A stretch of DNA of 6,904 bases from a bacterium (GTDB taxonomy: Bacteria > Patescibacteriota > Doudnabacteria > UBA920). The stretch lies in assembly GCA_021789715.1 (NCBI GenBank), contig JAJYJE010000008.1:5825-12728 (forward strand). The letters are read 5' to 3'. How positions within the stretch are numbered: the stretch's first letter is position 1; every line of letters starts with the position of its first letter. This document shows positions 1 through 6,472 of the stretch, piece by piece. Position numbers and translations under genes: made by a program. The notes beneath the pieces are model-generated. The model saw nothing but the letters and a program-made list of their open reading frames with translations, ran no database searches and was not told the origin of the DNA.

Positions 1-13
1 CACCAAAAGCACA

Positions 14-60
14 AGCGGGGCAGCACTGACGCATCTAAGTCTGCTCCGCTCTTTTTATTT
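14..60 (+). terminator. Rho-independent terminator of an off-window plus-strand gene
   Basis: A 10-bp stem pairs 14-23 with 41-50, with one G-T wobble (G19/T45), around a 17-nt loop. It is followed on the plus strand by CTTTTTATTT at 51-60. The T-tract direction means it terminates transcription entering from the left, so a plus-strand gene probably ends just before the window and converges on dnaE. Read on the minus strand the stem is followed only by TGTGCTTTTGG, a weak T-tract, so it could stop dnaE transcripts only poorly. No clearer terminator for dnaE is visible in 61-126, which holds a direct repeat of AATAGCGC and no gene. Confidence 0.7.
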
Positions 61-126
61 GGCATCAATAGCGCGAATAGCGCCGCGGCCAGGCTAATCC
101 GTTTATCGCATCCGGGTTAATGTATT

Positions 127-3100
127 TTAACCCACATCCACCATATCGATCGCGCCTACCGAGCGTAACTCGGACATCAGTTCGTTGTTCATCCTCACTT
201 GGGACTGAGTCTTTATTCTTTTGGCGCCGGCGCCCGTGCCGATCGACAGGTAAACCTGAACATTGCCGGGATACCGCAACAGGATGTCGCGAATCTGGTT
301 CAGCGCGTCCTTATTGGCCAATTGCCGCATATGCAACACCACCTGCCTGTTCTTTTCCATTTCCGCCAAAGCCATCGCATAGAGCTCGTCATTCGGCAGC
401 TCCTTAATCTCGTCCGCGATTAATTTGAATTCCTCGTCCTTATCGGACAGGCGGCCGGTAACCTGGACAATCCGGTCATTTTCCAAAAACGGCAAAGCCC
501 GCTCCATAATCTTGGGAAAAACCAATACTTCTATGCTGCCGGCCATATCTTCCAGAGTAAAAAACGCCATGGGGTCGTTTTTTTTAGTCAGCGTTCGCTT
601 AAGGCGCGAAATAATTCCGCCCATAACCACGCCGGTCCCAAGCTGGTCCAAAGACAGGCTCTTGCTCTGCTGGAACGATGACAGCACCTGTTTGTAGCTG
701 TCGAGGGGATGGGCGGACACGTACATCCCCAAATGCTCTTTTTCCCACACCAGCCGTTCTTCCTTGGAAGCCGCCGGTACCTGGCGCAGCCGCAATCTGC
801 CCATTTGCATAGCCTTGCCAAACAGCGATGACTGTCCGCTGGTTTGATCCTTAAAATATTCGCGGGTAAATTCCAGGACCTCTTCGGTGTTTGCCAGCAG
901 CTGGCCGCGTTCGCCAAAAGCATCAAGAGCGCCGGACTTTACCAGGGCTTCCCAGGATTTTTTATTGAAGTTCTTGGTATGTATGCGGATCAAAAAATCT
1001 TCCAATGCGGCAAACGGCTTGCCGGACGGGCGCGCTTCTTTAATCCTGTCAATAACGTCGCTGCCCAAATTCTTTATCGCGTTCAGGCCGAAACGGATGG
1101 TATGGCCATCGACCACGGTAAAATCGTCGAGCGACTCATTTACGTCCGGCGGCAGCACTTTAATCCCCAAATTTTCGCAGTCTTCCACGGCCTCGTAAAT
1201 TTTGTCTTCGTCGCCGCTTTCTGCCGTCATTAGCGCGGCCATAAACTCCACCGGATAATTAGCCTTCATATAAGCCGTCTGATATGACACGACGGAGTAG
1301 CTGGCCGAGTGAGACTTGTTAAAACCGTAGGCCGCGAACGGCTCAATCCAGGTCCAAACCTGGGTGGCTTTTTCCAAACTCCAGCCGGACGTTTTCATGC
1401 AGCCGTCGATAAACTTGACTTTCTGTTTGGCCATTTCCTCAGGAATCTTTTTGCCGACGGCCTTACGGAATTTGTCGACCTCTTCCCAGGAATAGCCGGC
1501 CAAATCATGGGCAACGGTAAGCAAATCGTCTTGATAGACAAGTACGCCATAAGTGCGGCTTAAAATCCGCTCGAACGCCGGGTCAAGGTACTCAATCAAG
1601 GCGGGATTGTGCTTGCGCGCGATATAGTCGGGAATAAACTGCATCGGACCCGGCCGATACAGGGCGATCATGGCCATAATGTCAAAAATATTGCTCGGCT
1701 GCAGCTCGCGCAAATACCGCGTCATTCCGCTGCTGCCCATTTGGAATACGCCGAACGTCAAGCCGTCGGACAGGAGTTTAAAAGTCTTGGGATCGGGGTG
1801 GGGAAGATTATAAATGTCGATTTTGACTTTATGCCGCGCTTCGGCAATTTTGACGGCCGCTTCCAAAATGGACAAGTTGCGGATGCCAAGCAAATCCATC
1901 TTAACCACGCCTATGGCCTTGCTGCCGTTGGCGTTAACGTCAAGCGCGTACATATCGTACTGGGTAATAACGCGGTCGCCGTCCGGTTCTTTTTGCAGCG
2001 GCATATATTCGGTGAGGGGATCGGGAGTTACGACAATACCTGCCGCATGCACGCTGGCATGCCGCGCGTTGCCCTCGATTTTTTTAGCCACAGTAAGAAG
2101 CGAGCGGGTTTCAGGATCGCGCTTGTAAATCTCATCCAGTTCGCTGTTCATTTCCAAAGCTTTATTGAGCGTCATATGAAAACCCTGCTTGCCTATGGGT
2201 ATCATTTTGGCGATCTGATCGCACTTGGAATAAGGCACCCCGAGCGCCCTGCCGACATCGCGCACTGCCGCCCGGGCCATCATTGTCCCGAACGTGATAA
2301 TTTGCGCCACCTTATCTTTGCCGAATCGCCGCGTAATGTACGCGATCGCTTCGTCGCGCCGGTTGTCGGCAATATCCAGGTCAATATCGGGCGGAGTGGG
2401 GCGGTGCATGGTCAAAAACCGCTCAAACGGCAGTTCGTAATACACGGGATCCACATTAGTAATTCCTAAAATATGCCCGACAATGCTGCCGGCGGCCGAA
2501 CCCCTGGTATTGGTAATGGCGCCGATACTGTGGGCGCCCCGGACAATATCCGCCACCATCAAAAAGTAAGTATCAAAACCTTTTTTAATGATAATATTCA
2601 GTTCGTAATCGATACGTTCCTGAATTTTCTCCGGAATTTTGCCTTCCTGGCCGTATAGCGGCATCGCCTTTTCGTATGTAATCTGGCGCAAATACTCGTC
2701 CGAAGTAAGCCCGGGAGGGATTTCGACCTGGGGAAAGTAGCGCTGGTCAATTTTGATATGCAGATCGCACTGCCCGGCAATTTCCTGAGTGCTCTCGAGG
2801 GCCTCGGGCACGTCGGCAAACAGCTCCCGCATTTGCTCCGGGCTTTTGAGCGACAAGTCATAGCCCCGCATGTCCAGCCGGTCCTGGTCGTTGACCGTGC
2901 GGCCGGTGCCGATGCAGACTAACACATCCTGAGCTTCAGCGTCTTCGGGATTAATATAGTGGCAATCGGCCGTGGCCACCAGCGGGACCTTATGCATGCG
3001 GGCCAAGTCGATCAGCCTGCCATTCAGTTCCTCTTCGCGCTCCCTGTCTTCGGCCCCGCGGGCGTTGCGCTGGATTTCCAAATATAGGCGCTCACCGAAA

Positions 3101-3591
3101 ATCTTTTGATATTTGCGTAGCGTCTCCGCCGCTTCCTTGGGGGTTTTGGCCATAACCGCCCGGGCGATTTCCCCGCGCTGGCAGCCGGACAGGGCTATCA
3201 AACCGGCGTTATATTTGGCTAAAATCCGCAGGTCGATGCGGGGCTTGTAATAAAAACCTTCCAAGTGGGCCACGGTGGTCAGTTGAATGAGGTTTTTATA
3301 GCCTTCCTCATTCTGGGCAAGCAAGATCAAATGGTGATAGTCAGCATCCCCACGACCTTCTTTGTCAGAAAGACTGCGCGGCGCCACGTACGCTTCCAAA
3401 CCGACGATCGGTTTTACGCCGGAATCGCGGCACTTGGTGTAAAACTCGATTGTACCGTACATTACGCCGTGGTCGGTAAGCGCCACGCTGTCCATCCCCA
3501 GCTCTTTGACTCGGTCAACCAGCGGGTCGATTTTAGACAGCCCGTCAAGCAAAGAAAAATGAGAGTGGCAATGAAGATGGGTGAATTTCAT
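127..3591 (-). CDS. dnaE: DNA polymerase III subunit alpha (DnaE)
   Basis: Catalytic subunit of the replicative DNA polymerase, extending DNA at the fork with the sliding clamp. Counted from the ATG at 3591 it has 1154 residues, close to the E. coli length of about 1160. Domains in order: PHP domain (about 1-280) with H7, H9, D16, H41, E66, H87, C137, D209 and H211 as the expected metal ligands; the C-family polymerase core with catalytic aspartates D404 and D406 (PDIDLD) and D566 (KMDLLG); YRPGPM near 645; FNKSHSASY in the core; helix-hairpin-helix region about 834-895; clamp-binding motif QSSLF at 920-924; OB fold about 988-1065; and a C-terminal domain. The reading frame stays open to a TTG at 3600 (M-L-L-M), but the ATG at 3591 is preferred because MKFTHLHCHSHFS matches the usual DnaE N-terminus. 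No Shine-Dalgarno sequence precedes it. YQDD at 686-689 replaces the common YQEQ. It is transcribed divergently from the gene at 3827. Identification is secure. Confidence 0.98.
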   Translation of the reverse strand: MKFTHLHCHSHFSLLDGLSKIDPLVDRVKELGMDSVALTDHGVMYGTIEFYTKCRDSGVKPIVGLEAYVAPRSLSDKEGRGDADYHHLILLAQNEEGYKNLIQLTTVAHLEGFYYKPRIDLRILAKYNAGLIALSGCQRGEIARAVMAKTPKEAAETLRKYQKIFGERLYLEIQRNARGAEDREREEELNGRLIDLARMHKVPLVATADCHYINPEDAEAQDVLVCIGTGRTVNDQDRLDMRGYDLSLKSPEQMRELFADVPEALESTQEIAGQCDLHIKIDQRYFPQVEIPPGLTSDEYLRQITYEKAMPLYGQEGKIPEKIQERIDYELNIIIKKGFDTYFLMVADIVRGAHSIGAITNTRGSAAGSIVGHILGITNVDPVYYELPFERFLTMHRPTPPDIDLDIADNRRDEAIAYITRRFGKDKVAQIITFGTMMARAAVRDVGRALGVPYSKCDQIAKMIPIGKQGFHMTLNKALEMNSELDEIYKRDPETRSLLTVAKKIEGNARHASVHAAGIVVTPDPLTEYMPLQKEPDGDRVITQYDMYALDVNANGSKAIGVVKMDLLGIRNLSILEAAVKIAEARHKVKIDIYNLPHPDPKTFKLLSDGLTFGVFQMGSSGMTRYLRELQPSNIFDIMAMIALYRPGPMQFIPDYIARKHNPALIEYLDPAFERILSRTYGVLVYQDDLLTVAHDLAGYSWEEVDKFRKAVGKKIPEEMAKQKVKFIDGCMKTSGWSLEKATQVWTWIEPFAAYGFNKSHSASYSVVSYQTAYMKANYPVEFMAALMTAESGDEDKIYEAVEDCENLGIKVLPPDVNESLDDFTVVDGHTIRFGLNAIKNLGSDVIDRIKEARPSGKPFAALEDFLIRIHTKNFNKKSWEALVKSGALDAFGERGQLLANTEEVLEFTREYFKDQTSGQSSLFGKAMQMGRLRLRQVPAASKEERLVWEKEHLGMYVSAHPLDSYKQVLSSFQQSKSLSLDQLGTGVVMGGIISRLKRTLTKKNDPMAFFTLEDMAGSIEVLVFPKIMERALPFLENDRIVQVTGRLSDKDEEFKLIADEIKELPNDELYAMALAEMEKNRQVVLHMRQLANKDALNQIRDILLRYPGNVQVYLSIGTGAGAKRIKTQSQVRMNNELMSELRSVGAIDMVDVG

Positions 3592-3606
3592 AAGCAGCAA
3601 TCCCGA

Positions 3607-3732
3607 ATATACAAATCAACATAACATAGACGGATTATTGGCTGTTAAATTATTGGAAATTGAATGACCGAAAGATCCTTAGGGCCGCTTTCAATCCTTC
3701 CATCATTTAATCCTTTAATCTGATTTGTATAT
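3607..3732. repeat. 12-bp exact inverted repeat, 102-nt spacer
   Basis: ATATACAAATCA at 3607-3618 is the exact reverse complement of TGATTTGTATAT at 3721-3732. The bases just outside and inside the arms do not continue the match. No flanking target duplication is visible, so a miniature mobile element is not supported. The arms lie just upstream of the dnaE start and about 40 nt upstream of the rightward -35, positions that would also suit paired operator sites. The function is unknown. Confidence 0.5.
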
Positions 3733-3770
3733 ATGACTAAATTTATATATCCGCGAACACTGCAATCATA

Positions 3771-3800
3771 TTATCAAAAACCGCCGCCTTTTGCTATAAT
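3771..3800 (+). promoter_or_regulatory. Sigma-70-type extended -10 promoter for the 3827 gene
   Basis: There is a perfect TATAAT at 3795-3800 with the extended -10 dinucleotide TG at 3792-3793, and TTATCA at 3771-3776 as -35 (four of six consensus bases) with an 18-nt spacer. Transcription would start near 3807, leaving a leader of about 20 nt with no Shine-Dalgarno sequence before the ATG at 3827. It probably also serves rodA downstream. Confidence 0.72.
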
Positions 3801-3826
3801 AACCATGGAAAACCAACACTACACAA

Positions 3827-4699
3827 ATGTCGCTTTTAAAAGACAAAGTCGAACTGGATATTGATCTGGCCGAGCTGCGCGCCAAGCAGGCTTTAGACAG
3901 ATTTCCGCCGGTACTGCGCTGGATACTCATTATCTGCGTTATTGGCACCATACCGGCGTACTACATAGCCAAAAACGCCTCTGCCGGCTTCTGGGGCGGC
4001 CGCTATAAGGCCCTGATGATTTCGGCGCGGCCAAGCTTTACCAATCCCCAAAATCCCAAACAATCCGACGTCTCTCTCACGAAAGCCAGCGATAACACCT
4101 ACGGCGCGGCGATTTTAATCAGCAACCCGAACCTCAGCCTCAGCCTTCCTCCGACACCTTATACGTTTACGTTTTTTGACAATACCGGCTCCCAAGTCTA
4201 TCAAGAATCCGGCACTCTATTCCTCCTGCCCAATCAAAGCGCATATGTGGTAGCGCCGCGCTTTACCAGCCAAAGCGGCGTGGCCCGGGCCAATTTTGCT
4301 TTTACCTCGCCGCTTAACTGGCAGAAGCGGGCCAACATTCCCAAAGTGGATATCCAGGCCAGCCAGCCCAACAGCTATAACCAAATCCAACCGCCGGCTT
4401 TCGTTGCCGAAGGCTCTTACTTGAATAATAGCCCTTACCAACTCGCGCAAGTGCGCTTAGTATTCCTCGTGTACAATTCCGGCCATAACATTGTCGGCGT
4501 CAGCGAGCGCACGGACTACACGATTGCGCCTTACGAGCGCCGCGGCTACAAGCAGATCTGGCCCAATATATTCGCCGGCCCTGGAACGGCAGTAAAAGTT
4601 TTTTCCTATACCGACCCGCTTGATCCGGCAAATCTAAACCTACCCGCAGCCTCCGGCAGTCCGGCATCGGATCTGAGCAGACCGGCATTAAGTAAATAG
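3827..4699 (+). CDS. Membrane-anchored protein with two beta-rich extracytoplasmic modules, function unknown
   Basis: A 290-residue protein that I do not recognise by name. It starts with a charged, helical cytoplasmic stretch (about 1-28), followed by one transmembrane segment (about 29-48, rich in I, L and V) and no cleavable signal peptide. The rest is predicted to lie outside the membrane. Two similar beta-rich modules follow. The first (about 90-147) contains FFDNTGSQV and LLPNQSAYVV. The second (about 190-262) contains LVYNSGHNIVG and IAPYERRGYKQ. Each has an aromatic or hydrophobic strand, an N/D-x-G turn, and later a strand ending in L/A-P-x-Q/E. This resembles FxLYD or LEA-like immunoglobulin-type folds, but that is pattern inference. 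The tail (about 267-290) is rich in P, S and A. The ATG is chosen from its promoter about 20 nt upstream; no Shine-Dalgarno sequence is present. It lies 74 nt before rodA on the same strand, which suggests a cell-envelope role. Confidence 0.85.
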   Translation: MSLLKDKVELDIDLAELRAKQALDRFPPVLRWILIICVIGTIPAYYIAKNASAGFWGGRYKALMISARPSFTNPQNPKQSDVSLTKASDNTYGAAILISNPNLSLSLPPTPYTFTFFDNTGSQVYQESGTLFLLPNQSAYVVAPRFTSQSGVARANFAFTSPLNWQKRANIPKVDIQASQPNSYNQIQPPAFVAEGSYLNNSPYQLAQVRLVFLVYNSGHNIVGVSERTDYTIAPYERRGYKQIWPNIFAGPGTAVKVFSYTDPLDPANLNLPAASGSPASDLSRPALSK

Positions 4700-4746
4700 T
4701 GAACGGCAGGTAGTAAATATGCCCGCGGCAGGCAGCATCGCCTGCC
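4691..4746 (+). repeat. Imperfect 21-22-bp tandem duplication plus hairpin
   Basis: Two copies of a unit beginning AGTAAATA and ending CGGCAGG lie head to tail at 4691-4711 and 4712-4733. The first copy contains the stop codon (TAG, 4697-4699) of the upstream gene. Directly after, GGCAGGC at 4727-4733 pairs perfectly with GCCTGCC at 4740-4746 across a six-base loop. No T-tract follows, so this is not a standard intrinsic terminator. It may mark a processing or stabilising site between the two cotranscribed genes, or be decayed repeat sequence. Confidence 0.5.
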
Positions 4747-4773
4747 AACTCACTGTCAGCCGCCTACTTTTCT

Positions 4774-5877
4774 ATGTTTTCCTTTTTCCGCAAATTCCGC
4801 TATTTTGACGTTCCGCTTCACATTGTGGCGTTCCTAATTGCAATCGCCGGCCTGGCGCTGCTCTATAGCACCTCGATAGTTGGCGACGCGGGTACGTCGA
4901 TATTTTGGCGTCAAGCCTTATTTTTCGCGGTAGGCGCTATCGCTTATTTTTTCTTCGCTTTTTTTGATTATCACACGCTCGCCAAGGCCAACCGGATCTT
5001 ATATGTAGCCTTGGTCGGAATTTTATTCTACCTGCTAATTTTCGGCTCGCTTATCCGCGGCGGCCGCCGCTGGGTTAGCGTGGGCCTGTTTAGCCTGCAA
5101 CCGGCGGAATTCGCCAAGCTGATCGTTCTGCTCGGCCTGGCTCGGCTGCTGTATTTGCAGCGGGGGAAAATCAATTCCTGGAAAAGCATTGCCTGGTCGT
5201 TCCTGTACGCGCTTATTCCCGCCGCCCTGATAGTGGTGGAGCCTGACTTGGGGTCAACACTGGTTATTGTCTCCATTTGGGCCGGGATTTTGCTTATTAG
5301 TCCGATCCAAAAAAAATACCTGGCCGTGCTGTTTATCGCTTTTGTGCTCGTAAGCGGCATAACCTGGAAATTTTTCCTTAAAGATTTCCAGCGCGCCCGT
5401 ATTGAAGTTTTTTTGAACCCTGCCCTTGATCCCAAGGGCAGGGGGTACAATGTCAGGCAGGCAACCATTGCCGTAGGCAGCGGCCAGATATTCGGCAGCG
5501 GCCTGGGCAAAGGGATGCAGAGCGAAAACAAATTTTTGCCCGAAATGCAGACCGATTTTATTTTTGCGGCCAGCAGCGAGGAAATCGGATTCTTGGGCTG
5601 CTCCGTGCTGTTGGCTCTTTATTTCTTTTTGTTCATGCGGTTAATTTTAATCTCGCGAAAAGCCAAAGACGATCTGGGCATGTACATAGCCGGCGGCGTG
5701 TTTTTTTTGCTATTTGTCCACGTCATTATAAATGTGGGGATGAACATCGGCATGCTGCCGGTTACCGGGATTCCACTGCCCTTTTTTAGCGCCGGAGGGA
5801 GCTCTTTAATTGTTACCCTGTCGGCGCTGGGAATCGTCCAGAACGTGGCGATCCAATCGAAAGCTTTGAGATTCTAA
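4774..5877 (+). CDS. rodA: Rod shape-determining protein RodA (SEDS peptidoglycan glycosyltransferase)
   Basis: Integral membrane protein of 367 residues that polymerises glycan strands from lipid II with a partner class B penicillin-binding protein during cell elongation. It has about ten hydrophobic membrane segments, the normal length and topology for the FtsW/RodA/SpoVE family. Family signatures visible: GGRRWV (96-101); PAEFAK with E112 and K115; EPDLGS with D158; the long extracellular loop from NPALDP (215) through GSGLGKG (241-247) to LPEMQTDFIFA, where D261 matches the essential aspartate near residue 262 of E. coli RodA; and PVTGIPLPFFSAGGSS near the C-terminus. The form AVGSGQIFGSGLGKG with FLPE..TDFIF favours RodA over FtsW, though the two are close. 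The ATG gives the usual MFSFFRKFRYFDVPLHI start. No Shine-Dalgarno sequence and no obvious own promoter are seen, so cotranscription with the 3827 gene is likely. Confidence 0.95.
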   Translation: MFSFFRKFRYFDVPLHIVAFLIAIAGLALLYSTSIVGDAGTSIFWRQALFFAVGAIAYFFFAFFDYHTLAKANRILYVALVGILFYLLIFGSLIRGGRRWVSVGLFSLQPAEFAKLIVLLGLARLLYLQRGKINSWKSIAWSFLYALIPAALIVVEPDLGSTLVIVSIWAGILLISPIQKKYLAVLFIAFVLVSGITWKFFLKDFQRARIEVFLNPALDPKGRGYNVRQATIAVGSGQIFGSGLGKGMQSENKFLPEMQTDFIFAASSEEIGFLGCSVLLALYFFLFMRLILISRKAKDDLGMYIAGGVFFLLFVHVIINVGMNIGMLPVTGIPLPFFSAGGSSLIVTLSALGIVQNVAIQSKALRF

Positions 5878-5894
5878 TCTTAGTGTGTTACAAT
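5866..5894 (+). promoter_or_regulatory. Sigma-70-type promoter for the zinc-ribbon gene
   Basis: TTGAGA at 5866-5871 (five of six -35 bases, inside the last rodA codons) is followed by a 17-nt spacer and TACAAT at 5889-5894 (five of six -10 bases), with an extended -10 TG at 5886-5887. The -10 lies inside a perfect 12-bp palindrome, TTACAATTGTAA at 5888-5899, which could be a repressor operator. Transcription would start near 5901, giving a leader of about 77 nt before the ATG at 5978. Confidence 0.65.
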
Positions 5895-5901
5895 TGTAAT
5901 G

Positions 5902-5953
5902 AACACGGATCCATTACTGATGCGCACGGATCCGTGGTCCGTGTTAATCCGTA
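5902..5953. repeat. Cluster of CACGGAT / ATCCGTG units in direct and inverted orientation
   Basis: ACACGGATCC (5903-5912) and CACGGATCC (5925-5933) lie in one orientation. TCCGTG (5931-5936), TCCGTG (5938-5943) and TCCGTA (5948-5953) lie in the other. CACGGATCCGTG at 5925-5936 is a perfect palindrome. AACACGGA (5902-5909) pairs with TCCGTGTT (5938-5945), and a T-G and a C-G pair extend this to ten, so two mutually exclusive hairpins are possible. The sequence after the outer stem (ATTTTATC) is only weakly T-rich. It occupies the leader of the downstream gene and resembles degenerate intergenic repeats of environmental bacteria. Confidence 0.6.
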
Positions 5954-5977
5954 TTTTATCAGTGTAACCCGCCTCCT

Positions 5978-6340
5978 ATGAAAAACTACGATATCAAGAA
6001 AATTATGGAATGGCTCGGCTATATATTAAAATGCCCGATATGCGGCTATAAGTACAACTTGAGCAACACCAAAATTATCGACAGCCAGCAAGATGAGATA
6101 TTTAACGAAGCCAAAATTTTGATGCACTCCGATTGCGCCAAATGCAAATCGTCGGTGATGTTTAACGTTGAAATTCGCGGCCCCGAAGTCTTTTCCGTAG
6201 GCATGGTCACGGACTTAACCGGCACCGATAGCAACCGCTTCAAGGACAAGCGGCCGATTTCCACCAACGACGTATTGAATATCCACAAGGAAATCCGGAA
6301 TTTCAAAGGAAGCCTGGTGGAACTGCTCGCAAAAAAATGA
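5978..6340 (+). CDS. Small zinc-ribbon-like protein, function unknown
   Basis: A 120-residue soluble protein without a signal peptide or membrane segment. Two CxxC pairs, C19/C22 (CPIC) and C53/C56 (CAKC), separated by about 30 residues, form a likely zinc ribbon. The intervening stretch (27-48) is polar and the strand after the second pair (SSVMFNVEI) is beta-like. The C-terminal half contains TDLTGTDSNRF and then ISTNDVLNIHKEIRNF, a probable helix. I recall similar small proteins as uncharacterised in Parcubacteria-type genomes, but cannot assign a function. Zinc ribbons of this kind often bind nucleic acid or protein. The ATG follows CCGCCTCCT, which is the opposite of a Shine-Dalgarno sequence. 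The gene has its own promoter (5866-5894) and terminator (6350-6384), so it is a single-gene unit. It ends in TGA. Confidence 0.85.
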   Translation: MKNYDIKKIMEWLGYILKCPICGYKYNLSNTKIIDSQQDEIFNEAKILMHSDCAKCKSSVMFNVEIRGPEVFSVGMVTDLTGTDSNRFKDKRPISTNDVLNIHKEIRNFKGSLVELLAKK

Positions 6341-6349
6341 CAGTTTGCC

Positions 6350-6384
6350 CAACCGGCCCCGGGCCGGTTGTTTTAATTTTATTT
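6350..6384 (+). terminator. Rho-independent terminator after the zinc-ribbon gene
   Basis: A GC-rich 8-bp stem pairs 6350-6357 (CAACCGGC) with 6363-6370 (GCCGGTTG) around the loop CCCGG, followed by TTTTAATTTTATTT at 6371-6384. It begins nine bases after the TGA stop and separates this gene from the rplY unit. Confidence 0.9.
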
Positions 6385-6424
6385 GCGACAGGAGATTGAA
6401 ACGCTGCTGCAACCCCGCGAACCC

Positions 6425-6453
6425 TTGCTAAAATCCGGGATTTCCTATATAAT
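6425..6453 (+). promoter_or_regulatory. Sigma-70-type promoter for rplY
   Basis: TTGCTA at 6425-6430 and a perfect TATAAT at 6448-6453 are separated by exactly 17 nt. Within the spacer, AAATCC (6431-6436) and GGATTT (6438-6443) form an inverted repeat around a single G, a possible but unproven operator. The start site would be near 6460, giving a leader of about 92 nt that begins only some 13 nt before the loop E-like element. Confidence 0.78.
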
Positions 6454-6472
6454 AATCCAGCATAAATTTTAA

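Larger units (their letters stand above)
3592..3826. other. Divergent intergenic region between dnaE and the 290-aa gene
   Basis: This AT-rich 235-nt gap holds the promoters of two divergent genes. The rightward promoter (3771-3800) is clear. For dnaE no convincing -35/-10 pair is visible. A TATATT at 3611-3606 on the minus strand would give a nearly leaderless transcript, but it has no matching -35. The gap also contains an exact 12-bp inverted repeat and, on the minus strand at 3706-3650, an 18-codon open frame starting ATGATG with AAAGGA four bases upstream. That frame has no recognised product and may be chance or a decayed remnant. Confidence 0.6.

Noticed and set aside
1609..2469. 286-codon open frame on the plus strand
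   Set aside because: It is antisense to the DnaE catalytic core, with no family features; a shadow of codon use in dnaE. The same holds for the other frames inside dnaE and rodA.
3592..3600. Upstream TTG start for dnaE at 3600
   Set aside because: It adds only MLL before the family-typical MKFTHLH start, and no ribosome-binding site favours it.
3805..3864. ATG at 3805 with 19 codons, overlapping the start of the 3827 gene in another frame
   Set aside because: It lies at or before the predicted transcription start and has no product-like features.
4727..4746. Hairpin as an intrinsic terminator before rodA
   Set aside because: The stem is perfect but the following bases (AACTCACTG) contain no T-tract.
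6338..6376. UGA read as glycine (code 25), extending the zinc-ribbon gene
   Set aside because: The extension would run straight through a strong intrinsic terminator that begins nine bases after the TGA.
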